NCBI RefSeq assembly: GCF_014621775.1
Contig: NZ_CP061204.1
Location: 1,694,501 to 1,758,500 of the forward strand
DNA length: 64,000 bases
Direction of reading: 5' to 3'
DNA from: Stenotrophomonas sp. 169
GTDB taxonomy: Bacteria > Pseudomonadota > Gammaproteobacteria > Xanthomonadales > Xanthomonadaceae
This document shows, piece by piece, positions 17,324 through 25,031 of this stretch; the first letter of the stretch is position 1, and every line of letters starts with the position of its first letter. The notes beneath the pieces are model-generated. The model worked only from the letters and a program-made list of their open reading frames with translations. It searched no databases and had not been told where the DNA came from. The position numbers and the translations under genes are program-made.

Positions 17324-17527
17324 ATGAGTGAGAAGGGCACCGTCAAGTGGTTCAACGACGCCAAGGGCTTTGGTTTCATCAGCCGTGAGAGCGGCGAAGA
17401 TGTGTTCGTGCACTTCCGTGCGATCGAATCCCAGGGCTTCAAAAGCCTGAAGGAAGGTCAAGAGGTCGAGTTCGAAGTCGTGACCGGCCAGAAGGGTCTG
17501 CAGGCGGACAAGGTGAAGCCGCTCTAA
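17324..17527 (+). CDS. cspA: Cold shock protein, CspA family
   Basis: A 67-residue single OB-fold nucleic-acid chaperone. Both RNA-binding motifs are intact: KGFGFI (RNP1, residues 16-21) and DVFVHF (RNP2, residues 27-32). The surrounding sequence [19 protein letters not shown] is standard. GGGAG precedes ATG 17324. About 230 bp separate it from the divergent DUF456 gene, leaving room for the long 5' leader typical of cold-shock mRNAs. A TTGACA at 17121 could be a -35 box, but no convincing -10 box follows it. TGACCT (17172) and AGGTCA (17192) could pair in the leader. A strong terminator follows. Confidence 0.96.
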   Translation: MSEKGTVKWFNDAKGFGFISRESGEDVFVHFRAIESQGFKSLKEGQEVEFEVVTGQKGLQADKVKPL

Positions 17528-17560
17528 GCGCGCACCGCACATCCTGCGGGAGAGACACCA

Positions 17561-17590
17561 GAAGGGCCCGCTCGCGCGGGCCCTTCTTTG
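17561..17590 (+). terminator. Rho-independent terminator of the cold-shock gene
   Basis: GAAGGGCCCG-CTCGCG-CGGGCCCTTC stem (17561-17586) followed by TTTG. GAAG/CTTC extends the GC stem. Confidence 0.85.
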
Positions 17591-17625
17591 CTTTCATCCG
17601 CTTGGAATGCAGAGCAGGCGGACGA

Positions 17626-18117
17626 TCAGCGCAGGATCACGCGGCCATTCACCACGCGAACGTAAGTGTTCTCGCGGATGCCGGCCAGGTCACGCTGGTT
17701 GACCACGATGGTGCGCCCGTCGTCCATGCGCACCGAGATGTCGTAGGTATCGCTGGTGACGTTCTTCTGGATCTGGTTGCCTGCCAGGGCACCACCGACC
17801 GCGCCTGCTGCAGCGGCGATGTTCTTGTTGCCGCGGCTGCCGCCGGTGTGGTCGGAGATCTCATGGCCGGCAACGGCGCCGACGATGCCACCCAGCACGG
17901 CGCCGGTGGCGCTCGGTGCAGCGCGGCCGGAGGCGACGGTGTTGATGCGGGTCACGATGCCGCAGTCCGCACAGCGATTGGTGTTGTAGTTGCCGCCGCT
18001 GTTGCCGTAGCTGTTGTTGTTGTTGTTGTAACCGCCGCCGCCGTAACCCGGGGAGGTGGCACAACCGGCCAGGGCGAGCGTGGCAATGGCACTTGCGGCG
18101 ATGAGCTGGATCTTCAT
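17626..18117 (-). CDS. Glycine-zipper 2TM (SlyB/OsmB-like) outer-membrane lipoprotein
   Basis: A 163-residue lipoprotein: MKIQLIAASAIATLALAGC has the lipobox LAGC with Cys at residue 19. An unusual Gly/Asn-rich linker follows (GYGGGGYNNNNNSYGNSGG), then CADCGIVTRI, a two-helix glycine zipper (GAVLGGIVGAVAGHEISDHTGG and AGAVGGALAGNQIQ, residues about 70-115), and a C-terminal domain with YDISVRMDDGRTIVV, as in SlyB-like proteins. Such proteins sit in the outer membrane and respond to envelope stress. ATG 18117 has AGGAGAA upstream. A related zipper protein lies at 20461. Confidence 0.9.
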   Translation of the reverse strand: MKIQLIAASAIATLALAGCATSPGYGGGGYNNNNNSYGNSGGNYNTNRCADCGIVTRINTVASGRAAPSATGAVLGGIVGAVAGHEISDHTGGSRGNKNIAAAAGAVGGALAGNQIQKNVTSDTYDISVRMDDGRTIVVNQRDLAGIRENTYVRVVNGRVILR

Positions 18118-18296
18118 GGTGGTTCTCCTGGCCAGAATGAGGTGGTGGAGCGTCTGGTGCGCGTGGGGGGATCGTCCTGCTTTGAACGTGAACGGAGCGC
18201 CAACCACGCCAGGTTTAGATGGCTGGCGGATGAACCGTTTCCGCTTCGCCCCTCGAATGAGTGGGATGCGAGGGAACGCGCGAGCCGCTTTACACT

Positions 18297-19097
18297 ATGC
18301 CGATGAATGAATCGATCAAAGAGCGCTTCGCCGGCGTTGAACGGCTGTATGGGCGGGGGGCACTGGAGACGCTGCAGGCACGCCGGGTCGCGGTGGTCGG
18401 CATGGGAGGGGTGGGGTCGTGGGTGGTGGAGGCACTGGCGCGGTCGGCCGTGGGCCACCTGACCCTGATCGACGCCGATGACATCTGTGTCTCCAACACC
18501 AACCGGCAACTGCCCGCGCTGGAGGGCAACTACGGCCGTAACAAGGCGGTCGCGATGGCGGAACGGTGTCGCGCCATCAATCCCGCCATCGACGCGGCCG
18601 CGGTCGAGTCGTTCTTGACGCCTGCGAACATGGCGGACCTGCTGGACCACGGATTCGATCTGGTGATCGACGCCTGTGACAGCTTCCGGGTGAAGGTGGA
18701 AACCATCGCCTGGTGCCGCCGCCGCAAGCTGCCGCTGCTGACCGTGGGCGCCGCCGGTGGACGCACCGACCCCACCCTGGTGCGCGTGCGTGATGTGTCG
18801 CGCACCGAGCACGATGCCATGTTGGCGATGATCCGCAAGAAGCTGCGCAGTGAGTTCAATTTCCCGAAGAACGCGAAGCGCTACTTCGGCGTCCCGGCGG
18901 TGTATTCGCTGGAGAACGTGCGTTACCCGCAGGCCGATGGCAGTGTCTGCGGGATCCGCCCGAACCTGGGCGCCGATGCGGCGATGAAGCTCGATTGCGG
19001 TGCTGGGCTGGGTGCAGCCACCCACATCACCGGCGCCTTCGCCTTCGTTGCCGTGGCCAAGGCACTGGAGATGCTGCTGGCCCCGGCAAAGCCGTAA
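18297..19097 (+). CDS. tcdA: tRNA threonylcarbamoyladenosine dehydratase
   Basis: A 266-residue E1-like enzyme that cyclises t6A37 of tRNA to ct6A using ATP. The nucleotide motif VAVVGMGGVGSWVVEALARS is near residues 30-49, followed by LIDADDICVSNTNRQ and, later, IDACDSFRVKVETI. The C-terminal part (GVPAVYSLENVRYP) fits TcdA. ATG 18297 and ATG 18303 are both possible. TACACT just upstream (18291) resembles a -10 box, which would make the message very short-leadered; this is uncertain. The gene is divergent from the glycine-zipper lipoprotein. Confidence 0.94.
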   Translation: MPMNESIKERFAGVERLYGRGALETLQARRVAVVGMGGVGSWVVEALARSAVGHLTLIDADDICVSNTNRQLPALEGNYGRNKAVAMAERCRAINPAIDAAAVESFLTPANMADLLDHGFDLVIDACDSFRVKVETIAWCRRRKLPLLTVGAAGGRTDPTLVRVRDVSRTEHDAMLAMIRKKLRSEFNFPKNAKRYFGVPAVYSLENVRYPQADGSVCGIRPNLGADAAMKLDCGAGLGAATHITGAFAFVAVAKALEMLLAPAKP

Positions 19098-19126
19098 CGA
19101 CCGCCGCCATCGGCGGCGCGATCCAG

Positions 19127-19304
19127 GTAGAGCCGACTTCAGTCGGCTGCTTGGGGGCGACCGCCCGGGTAGCGCCGAGCCACGCTCGGCGAGCGCAGCG
19201 GCAGCGTCATCACGATGCGCGGTCCGGGCCACGATACGAATGCGCAGGACAGCAGCCGACTGAAGTCGGCTCTACCAAGCTGCCTCTACCAAGTCGGCTC
19301 TATC
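19127..19304. repeat. GTAG palindrome cluster of both sequence types
   Basis: GTAGAGCCGACTTCAGTCGG at 19127 and GTAGCGCCGAGCCACGCTCG at 19169 are followed by an inverted AGCCGACTGAAGTCGGCTCTAC ending at 19275. Two decayed fragments (CCTCTACC and GTCGGCTCTAT) extend to about 19304. Confidence 0.87.
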
Positions 19305-19313
19305 CCATGCCGG

Positions 19314-20081
19314 TTACACCACAGGCAGGCCGAACAGTCGCTGCGCGTTGGCCGTGGTCGCTTCCGCAAGGACATCTAGCGAAATGCCGCGTAGCGCCGC
19401 AATCTCGCTGGCGATGTGATGCAACCGCGCCGGTTCGTTGCGTTCGCCGCGTATGCCGCTGTCCGGCTGATCGGGCGCATCGGTCTCCAGCAGCAATTGT
19501 TCCAGCGGCATGTTCTGCACCAAGCGGTGCAGCCGTTGCGCGCGGTCGTAGGTGACCGGTCCACCCAGGCCGAGCAGGAAGCCGGCCTTGTGCAGCAGCG
19601 CGGCCTGCTCGGGGCTGCCGGAGAAGCTGTGCACCACACCGCGCAGCCCGCCGACCCGTCGAATGGCGGCGATCACCGCATCGACGGCGCGCCGTGCGTG
19701 CACGATCACCGGCAGATCGAACGCGCGTGCCAACTCCAGCTGTCCCACGAAGTACAACTGCTGCTGCTCGCGGTCCAGGTCATCGATGAAGAAGTCCAGC
19801 CCGCACTCGCCGATGGCACAAGGACGCTCGCGCTCGATCCACTGACGCAGCGTCGCCAGATCGGCAGGGGCGTGGTCGGCGAGGAAGACAGGATGCAACC
19901 CATAGGCGGGGAACAACCCCGTGTCCTGCTGGCAGACCGCCCGCAGCTTCGGCCAGCTGGCGGCGGTGACGGCGGGTACCACCTGCTGCCGCACCCCGGC
20001 CGCGCGTGCCCTCGCCACTACCGCGCTGCGGTCGACATCGAACTCGCCCGCGTCCAGATGGCAATGGCTGTCGATCAGCAC
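19314..20081 (-). CDS. TatD family metal-dependent hydrolase
   Basis: A 255-residue protein starting at GTG 20081. Metal ligands of the TatD barrel are visible: IDSHCHLDAG at the N-terminus, IGECGLDFF (Glu), VIVHARRAVD (His), GVVHSFSGS (His) and LLLETDAPD (Asp). TatD proteins are 3'-5' exonucleases or DNases of the amidohydrolase superfamily. The start is two nucleotides behind the stop of the small DUF6116-like gene, so the pair is likely translationally coupled. A much longer open frame upstream runs through that gene in another frame and is not used. Confidence 0.93.
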   Translation of the reverse strand: MLIDSHCHLDAGEFDVDRSAVVARARAAGVRQQVVPAVTAASWPKLRAVCQQDTGLFPAYGLHPVFLADHAPADLATLRQWIERERPCAIGECGLDFFIDDLDREQQQLYFVGQLELARAFDLPVIVHARRAVDAVIAAIRRVGGLRGVVHSFSGSPEQAALLHKAGFLLGLGGPVTYDRAQRLHRLVQNMPLEQLLLETDAPDQPDSGIRGERNEPARLHHIASEIAALRGISLDVLAEATTANAQRLFGLPVV

Positions 20082-20083
20082 GG

Positions 20084-20296
20084 TCAGCGCAGCTCCAACG
20101 GCGGCGCCGCAGGTTTGCGCGTTTTCCAGCTCGCCAGCAACAGCGTGCCCATGCCCAGCAGGAGTTCGTCGACAAAGGGAATCGGATCGGGCACCACCAA
20201 GGTGATCGCAAACAGCCCGGCAGTGAGCTTGAACAGGGTGGGGAAGCGCAGGCGGCGCGCCCAGCCCAGCACGGGCAGCAGCATCGGATTGGCCAT
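20084..20296 (-). CDS. Small membrane protein, DUF6116-like
   Basis: A 70-residue protein from ATG 20296 with GAGGAAAT at good distance. It has two hydrophobic stretches (LPVLGWARRLRFPTLFKLTAGLFAI and PFVDELLLGMGTLLLASW), matching small xanthomonad proteins labelled DUF6116 (from memory). Stop TGA 20086-20084 is followed two nucleotides later by the tatD start. Function is unknown. Confidence 0.82.
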   Translation of the reverse strand: MANPMLLPVLGWARRLRFPTLFKLTAGLFAITLVVPDPIPFVDELLLGMGTLLLASWKTRKPAAPPLELR

Positions 20297-20460
20297 CTTG
20301 GATTTCCTCGCAGGACAGGCTGCAAACGCTACCACGGCGTCCGGATGGCCGTTTCCTGAATGGGAGGCGGAAAGATAAAGGTCTTGTCGAGATTCCGTTC
20401 AGGGAGCGCGTGCTGCAATCCGCATTGTGAACGTTGCGGGTGGTCCGCAAGGAGCAGGTC

Positions 20461-21285
20461 ATGAAAACTACTACTACTACGGTCCTGGTCGCTGCAGGTG
20501 CATTGCTGGTCGGTGGCATTGCCACGGCTGCCTTCATGAAAAGCGGCGACAAGAGCCCGGGTTACGTGACCGCCGCCGATGGAACGGTGCTGCCGGACGC
20601 TGCGCTGGCCGATGACGGCGCGCGCACCGACGCGCTGGATGTCGATGCCAAGCGCGGCCTGGAATATGCCGACGTGATGAAAGTCGCCCCGATCACCCAG
20701 AAAGAAAAAGCCTATGCGACCGTGATCGGGACCGAGGCGGTGCGCCAGACCTCCAGCACCCAGACGCCGCATGAAGTCTGCGAAGACGTCGTGGTGCAGG
20801 AACGACTGCCCGAGCGCGACGGCAACGTGGGTGGCACGGTCGCCGGTGCGGTGATCGGCGGCCTGCTGGGCAACCAGGTAGGCGGCGGCAATGGCCGCAA
20901 GGTCGCCACCGCAGCGGGCGCCGTGGCGGGTGGCATGATCGGCAACAACGTCGACAAGCGCCACGTCGGCGGTCGCGTGGTCAATCGCACCGAGCGCCAG
21001 TGCCACACCGAAACCACCACCTCCGAGTCCAGCCAGGTCACCGGCTACAACGTGACCTATCGCAACGAAGACGGCACCACCGGGACGATGCGCATGGACA
21101 GCAAGCCGGGCACCCGGATCGCCATGGGGACTTCCGATGTGGTCAAGGGCTACGACGTGACGTATCGCTACGACGGCGCTGAGAAGACCATCCGCATGAA
21201 CGACAAGCCGGCCAGCGATCGTCTGCCGGTGGTCGATGGCCAGTTGGTGACCCAGACCGCTGCAGCCGCGAGCAACCACCAGTAA
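20461..21285 (+). CDS. Glycine-zipper 2TM domain protein, envelope-anchored
   Basis: A 274-residue protein from ATG 20461 with AAGGAGCAGG upstream. The N-terminus MKTTTTTVLVAAGALLVGG is a signal or anchor helix without lipobox. In the middle a glycine zipper is clear (GTVAGAVIGGLLGNQVGGGNGRK and AAGAVAGGMIGNNVD, about residues 125-165). The C-terminal half holds a duplicated strand motif: VTGYNVTYRNEDGTTGTMRM and VKGYDVTYRYDGAEKTIRM. Both are seen in xanthomonad periplasmic zipper proteins. Cys pairs flank the zipper (HEVCEDV and RQCHTE). Function is not established; an outer-membrane or peptidoglycan-associated role is inferred. A terminator follows. Confidence 0.87.
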   Translation: MKTTTTTVLVAAGALLVGGIATAAFMKSGDKSPGYVTAADGTVLPDAALADDGARTDALDVDAKRGLEYADVMKVAPITQKEKAYATVIGTEAVRQTSSTQTPHEVCEDVVVQERLPERDGNVGGTVAGAVIGGLLGNQVGGGNGRKVATAAGAVAGGMIGNNVDKRHVGGRVVNRTERQCHTETTTSESSQVTGYNVTYRNEDGTTGTMRMDSKPGTRIAMGTSDVVKGYDVTYRYDGAEKTIRMNDKPASDRLPVVDGQLVTQTAAAASNHQ

Positions 21286-21318
21286 CGCGCTTCACTGACC
21301 GCAGTCGCTGCAAGGACG

Positions 21319-21342
21319 AGGCCGGCGCAAGCCGGCCTTTTC
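21319..21342 (+). terminator. Rho-independent terminator of the glycine-zipper gene
   Basis: GGCCGGC-GCAA-GCCGGCC (21320-21337) followed by TTTTCC. Confidence 0.8.
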
Positions 21343-21443
21343 CGTATCCAGCGGTGGCTGCAGCCCGCTTGGCAAGGCGGCGCACAGTTGCCAGACTGCC
21401 CAGCACGCGCCGGCGTGGCTGGCGGCCCAGAGGGAGTGCAGTG

Positions 21444-22100
21444 ATGGCGGATGAGCGGGTAGGTCTGACAGTCCATGGGATGTCCGTATCGGGCAACTGC
21501 CACAAGGTGCGGCTGCTGCTGGAGCAGCTCGGCACGCGCTATCGCTGGGTAGAGGTGGACAGCGCGCACGGACAGACCCACGAGCCCGGGTTTCTGGCGC
21601 TCAACTTGAATGCCAAGGTACCCGTCGTCGTACGCGATGACGGGCGGGTACTGCCCGAGTCCAACGCCATTCTGTTCTGGTTGGCGGAAGGCACGCCGTT
21701 CCTGTCCAGTGATGGCTGGGAGCGCGCACAGACCCTGCGCTGGATGTTCTTCGAACAGTACAGTCATGAACCGTACGTCGCCGTGGCGCGCTTCATCCGC
21801 GGATGGGTGGCTGCGGATTCGCCGCGGCATGCAGAGCTGCCGCAGTTGCGCGAGCGCGCGGCGCAGTCGCTCGCCGTGATGGAGCAGCACTTGGCCGGCG
21901 CATCGTGGTTCAGTGGCCGCCAGTACGGGATCGCCGACATCGCACTGTTCGCCTATACGCACGTCGCGGGCGATGGCGGCATTTCCCTGCAGGCGTTTCC
22001 GTTGATCAGCGCATGGCTGCAGCGTGTCCGCGCGCAGCCTGGGTTCGTGCCGATGCCTGCGGTGACGGCCGAGGTGCAGGCGCGGTTCGACGCGCAATAG
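21444..22100 (+). CDS. Glutathione S-transferase family protein
   Basis: A 218-residue protein from ATG 21444 (AGGGAG upstream). The thioredoxin-like N-terminal domain reads VHGMSVSGNCHKVRLLLEQLG, with Ser or Cys as possible active residue, and NAKVPVVVRDDGRVLPESNAILFWLAEG provides the cis-Pro and the glutathione-binding ES motif. The all-helical C-terminal domain contains GRQYGIADIALFAYTHVA, the N-capping GxxxxxAD motif. It probably conjugates glutathione to electrophiles or reduces hydroperoxides. Substrate unknown. Confidence 0.92.
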   Translation: MADERVGLTVHGMSVSGNCHKVRLLLEQLGTRYRWVEVDSAHGQTHEPGFLALNLNAKVPVVVRDDGRVLPESNAILFWLAEGTPFLSSDGWERAQTLRWMFFEQYSHEPYVAVARFIRGWVAADSPRHAELPQLRERAAQSLAVMEQHLAGASWFSGRQYGIADIALFAYTHVAGDGGISLQAFPLISAWLQRVRAQPGFVPMPAVTAEVQARFDAQ

Positions 22101-22184
22101 CCGGGCCGGTCATGGACCCGCCCTGCGCCACGGGCGACAATGTGCAGGTAGCGTCCCATCGCCCTGGGCGCAGGAAGCAGATGC

Positions 22185-24149
22185 ATGTGTGGATTGGCGG
22201 GAATGCTGTTGCCGGCACCTTCGATGGAGGCCGGACCCCTGCAGGCGCTGGCCGGGCGGATGGGCGATGCGTTGCTGCATCGCGGACCGGATGATCGCGG
22301 TGTGTGGGCTGATGAAGCGGCGGGCGTGGCCCTCGCACATCGTCGCCTGAGCATCCTCGATCTTTCACCGCTGGGCCACCAGCCGATGGCCTCGGCCGAT
22401 GGCCGCTACGTGATGGCCTACAACGGCGAGGTCTACAACTTCGCTGCGCTGCGTGCCGAGCTGGAGCCGCATGGTCACCCGTTCCGGGGTCACTCCGATA
22501 CCGAAGTGCTGCTCGCGGCGATCCTGCAATGGGGGCTGGACGATACCCTGCAGCGCTGCAACGGCATGTTCGCCATCGCGCTCTGGGATCGCCACGAGCA
22601 GTGCCTGTGGCTGGCGCGCGATCGCGTCGGCAAGAAACCGCTGTATTACGGCTGGGCGGGTAGCACGCTGGTGTTCGGATCGGAGTTGAAAGCGCTGTGG
22701 CAGCATCCCGATTTCGACAACGACATTGACCGCGACGCGCTGACCCTGCTGCTGCGGCTGGACTACATTCCCGCGCCGCACAGCATCCACCAGGCATGCT
22801 TCAAGATGATGCCGGGCCGTGTGCTGCGGCTGGATGCGGCCATGGTGGAGGCGGGCGCCTCCGCGCATCGGCCGGAGCAGGCGCAACGTCCGTTCTGGGA
22901 CGCGCGTGCGCGCATGCAGGCTGCCTTGGCCAACCCCTTCCGCGGCAGCATCGACGACGCCGAACAGCAGCTCGATACCTTGTTGCAGGATGCGGTTGGC
23001 CTGCGCATGGTCGCCGACGTGCCGGTCGGCGTGTTCTTGTCCGGCGGCACCGATTCTTCACTGGTCGCCGCGCTCATGCAGGCGCAGAGCAGCAAGCCGG
23101 TGCACAGCTTCAGCATCGGCTTCAGTGATTCGCACCACGATGAAGCGCCGCTTGCCAAGGAGCTGGCCGCGCACCTGGGTTGCGACCACACCGAGCTGTA
23201 TGTCAGTGGGGCCGATGCGCTGGCGGTGGTGCCGCAGCTGCCGACGATGTTCGATGAACCCTTCGCCGACGCCTCGCAGGTACCGACGGCCCTGGTGGCC
23301 CGACTGGCGCGGCAGGGTGTCACCGTGGCGTTGTCCGGTGATGGCGGCGATGAACTGTTCTTCGGCTACATGCGCTACGTGCGCGCGCTGCGCAACTGGC
23401 AGATGCTCGGCCGTGTCCCGGCCCCGCTGCGGCGCTGGCTGGGTGCGCGTTCGACGGGGCAGGGCGAGGCCTCGCGCACGGGGGGGCTTGCGGCATTGCT
23501 CGCCGAGACCGGCGCGCGCGGCATCGGCGATGTGTACCGCAACCGGATCTCACGCTGGCGCGACCCGCTGGCTGCCGTGCAGGGTGCCCGCGGGGCGGGG
23601 AGTTTCTATGACCTGGCCGATCCGCTGCATGGCGCCGGCACACCCGCCGACGCGATGATGCTGGCCGACTTCGTGAGCTATCTGCCCGATGACCTGCTGT
23701 GCAAGGTCGACCGCACTTCGATGGCGGTAAGCCTGGAAGCGCGTGCGCCCCTGCTGGACTGGCGGGTGGCTGAGTTTGCGTGGTCGTTGCCGCTGGCGTT
23801 CAAGCGTCAGGACGATGTGAGCAAGGTACTGCTGAAGCGCGTACTCGGACGCTATGTGCCGCAGTCGATGGTGCACCGACCCAAGCGCGGCTTCGGCGCG
23901 CCGGTCAGCGACTGGCTGCGTGGCGACCTGCGCCCGTGGGCCGAGGCGCTGCTGGATCCGGGCCGGCTGCAGCGTGAGGGCGTGCTGTCCGCTGCGGCCA
24001 TCCAGCCGCTGTGGCAGCAGTTCATCGGCGGCCAGCGCAAGTGGCATACCCACCTGTGGAACGTGCTGATGTTCCAGGCGTGGCAGGCGCACTGGCGTGA
24101 GACGCGCGACAGCATCCGTGCAGCCAGTCGGCAGGGCGGATCTGTGTGA
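22185..24149 (+). CDS. asnB: Asparagine synthetase, glutamine-hydrolysing
   Basis: A 654-residue protein that makes asparagine from aspartate, ATP and glutamine. Cys2 (MCGLAG) is the glutaminase nucleophile. YNGEVYNFAALRAEL, FRGHSDTEVLL and FAIALWDRHEQCLWLARDRVGKKPLYY complete the class II amidotransferase domain (to about 190). The synthetase domain has the PP-loop VFLSGGTDSSLVAALM near residues 280-295 and ALSGDGGDELFFGY, CKVDRTSMAVSLEARAPLLD later. Length is longer than E. coli AsnB (554) and fits the B. subtilis AsnO/AsnB-like group, some members of which amidate cell-surface polymers. No polysaccharide genes adjoin, so the generic call is kept. Confidence 0.92.
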   Translation: MCGLAGMLLPAPSMEAGPLQALAGRMGDALLHRGPDDRGVWADEAAGVALAHRRLSILDLSPLGHQPMASADGRYVMAYNGEVYNFAALRAELEPHGHPFRGHSDTEVLLAAILQWGLDDTLQRCNGMFAIALWDRHEQCLWLARDRVGKKPLYYGWAGSTLVFGSELKALWQHPDFDNDIDRDALTLLLRLDYIPAPHSIHQACFKMMPGRVLRLDAAMVEAGASAHRPEQAQRPFWDARARMQAALANPFRGSIDDAEQQLDTLLQDAVGLRMVADVPVGVFLSGGTDSSLVAALMQAQSSKPVHSFSIGFSDSHHDEAPLAKELAAHLGCDHTELYVSGADALAVVPQLPTMFDEPFADASQVPTALVARLARQGVTVALSGDGGDELFFGYMRYVRALRNWQMLGRVPAPLRRWLGARSTGQGEASRTGGLAALLAETGARGIGDVYRNRISRWRDPLAAVQGARGAGSFYDLADPLHGAGTPADAMMLADFVSYLPDDLLCKVDRTSMAVSLEARAPLLDWRVAEFAWSLPLAFKRQDDVSKVLLKRVLGRYVPQSMVHRPKRGFGAPVSDWLRGDLRPWAEALLDPGRLQREGVLSAAAIQPLWQQFIGGQRKWHTHLWNVLMFQAWQAHWRETRDSIRAASRQGGSV

Positions 24150-24245
24150 CTGCGCGAGCGGGCAACATGGGCCTGCTCGCGTGCCTTCACCCAGCCACAA
24201 GGCGGCCGCCACTAGGGTGAAACATCCCCAACGCGAGACCATCCC

Positions 24246-24806
24246 ATGGCCGAGTTCACCATTGCCGTCCTTGTCGGCAGCCTTCGAAAAGAGTCGATCA
24301 ACCGCAAGCTGGCGCGCGCGCTGGAAAAACTGGCAGCGGGCAAGGCGCGCTTCGACTTCGTGCAGATCGGCGACCTGCCGCTGTATGACCAGGATTTCGA
24401 CAGCGACTATCCGGCCGAAGGCAAGCGGCTGAAGGACCAGATCAAGCAGGCGGACGCCGTGCTGTTCGTCAGCCCTGAATACAATCGCTCGGTGCCCGGT
24501 GTGCTGAAGAACGCCATCGACATCGGCTCCCGGCCGTATGGACACAGCGCGTTCGCTGGCAAGCCCGCCGCCGTGATCGGTGCCTCCATCGGCGTCATCG
24601 GGACGGCGGTCGCCCAGCAGCACCTGCGCAACATCCTGGCCTACCTGGACATGCAGGTGCTGGGTCAGCCAGAGGCCTTCCTGCATTTCAAGGAAGGGCT
24701 GATCGATGACAACGGCACGATCACCAACGAAGGGACGCAGAAGTTCCTGCAGGACTTCGTCGACCGTTTCATCGCGCTGGTGCAGGTCCACGCCAAGGCT
24801 GTCTGA
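24246..24806 (+). CDS. NAD(P)H-dependent FMN reductase (ChrR-like)
   Basis: A 186-residue flavodoxin-fold protein. The FMN phosphate loop VLVGSLRKESINRKLARAL is near residues 8-26, and the characteristic FVSPEYNRSVPGVLKNAIDIGSRP follows near 80-100. GKPAAVIGASIGVIGTAVAQQHLR is the third flavin-binding part. Proteins of this type reduce quinones, chromate or azo compounds in two-electron steps. ATG 24246 matches the usual N-terminus. Single gene between asnB and dnaB. Confidence 0.92.
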   Translation: MAEFTIAVLVGSLRKESINRKLARALEKLAAGKARFDFVQIGDLPLYDQDFDSDYPAEGKRLKDQIKQADAVLFVSPEYNRSVPGVLKNAIDIGSRPYGHSAFAGKPAAVIGASIGVIGTAVAQQHLRNILAYLDMQVLGQPEAFLHFKEGLIDDNGTITNEGTQKFLQDFVDRFIALVQVHAKAV

Positions 24807-24951
24807 ACACCCCGGTCGCGGTCGCCGGCTGGCGGCCGCGATCTGCGATAATGCACCACGCGGGCGTCGCAACGATGCCTGCCATCGGCACCACGACATC
24901 GCAGCGCCACGTTGGTCATGCACCGGTGGATATCCCCCGTTTGCCCACGGC

Positions 24952-24960
24952 TTATCCACA
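24952..24960 (+). promoter_or_regulatory. DnaA-box consensus upstream of dnaB
   Basis: TTATCCACA, a perfect high-affinity DnaA box, lies 72-80 nt before dnaB ATG 25032. A weaker TTGTCCATG lies a few bases further on. Confidence 0.5.
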
Positions 24961-25031
24961 GGCTTGTCCATGGCGGCAGGGGTTCGCGCGTGCCTACACT
25001 GATCTCGCCAACCCGTAGGAAATTCCGCCGT

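Noticed and set aside
22185..24149. Asparagine synthetase as part of a PEP-CTERM/exosortase polysaccharide cluster
   Set aside because: The length would fit, but no glycosyltransferase, exosortase or chain-length gene is near.
24150..24190. Possible hairpin terminator behind asnB (GCGAGCGGGC and GCCTGCTCGC)
   Set aside because: The stem has mismatches and no T run; support is too weak for a feature.
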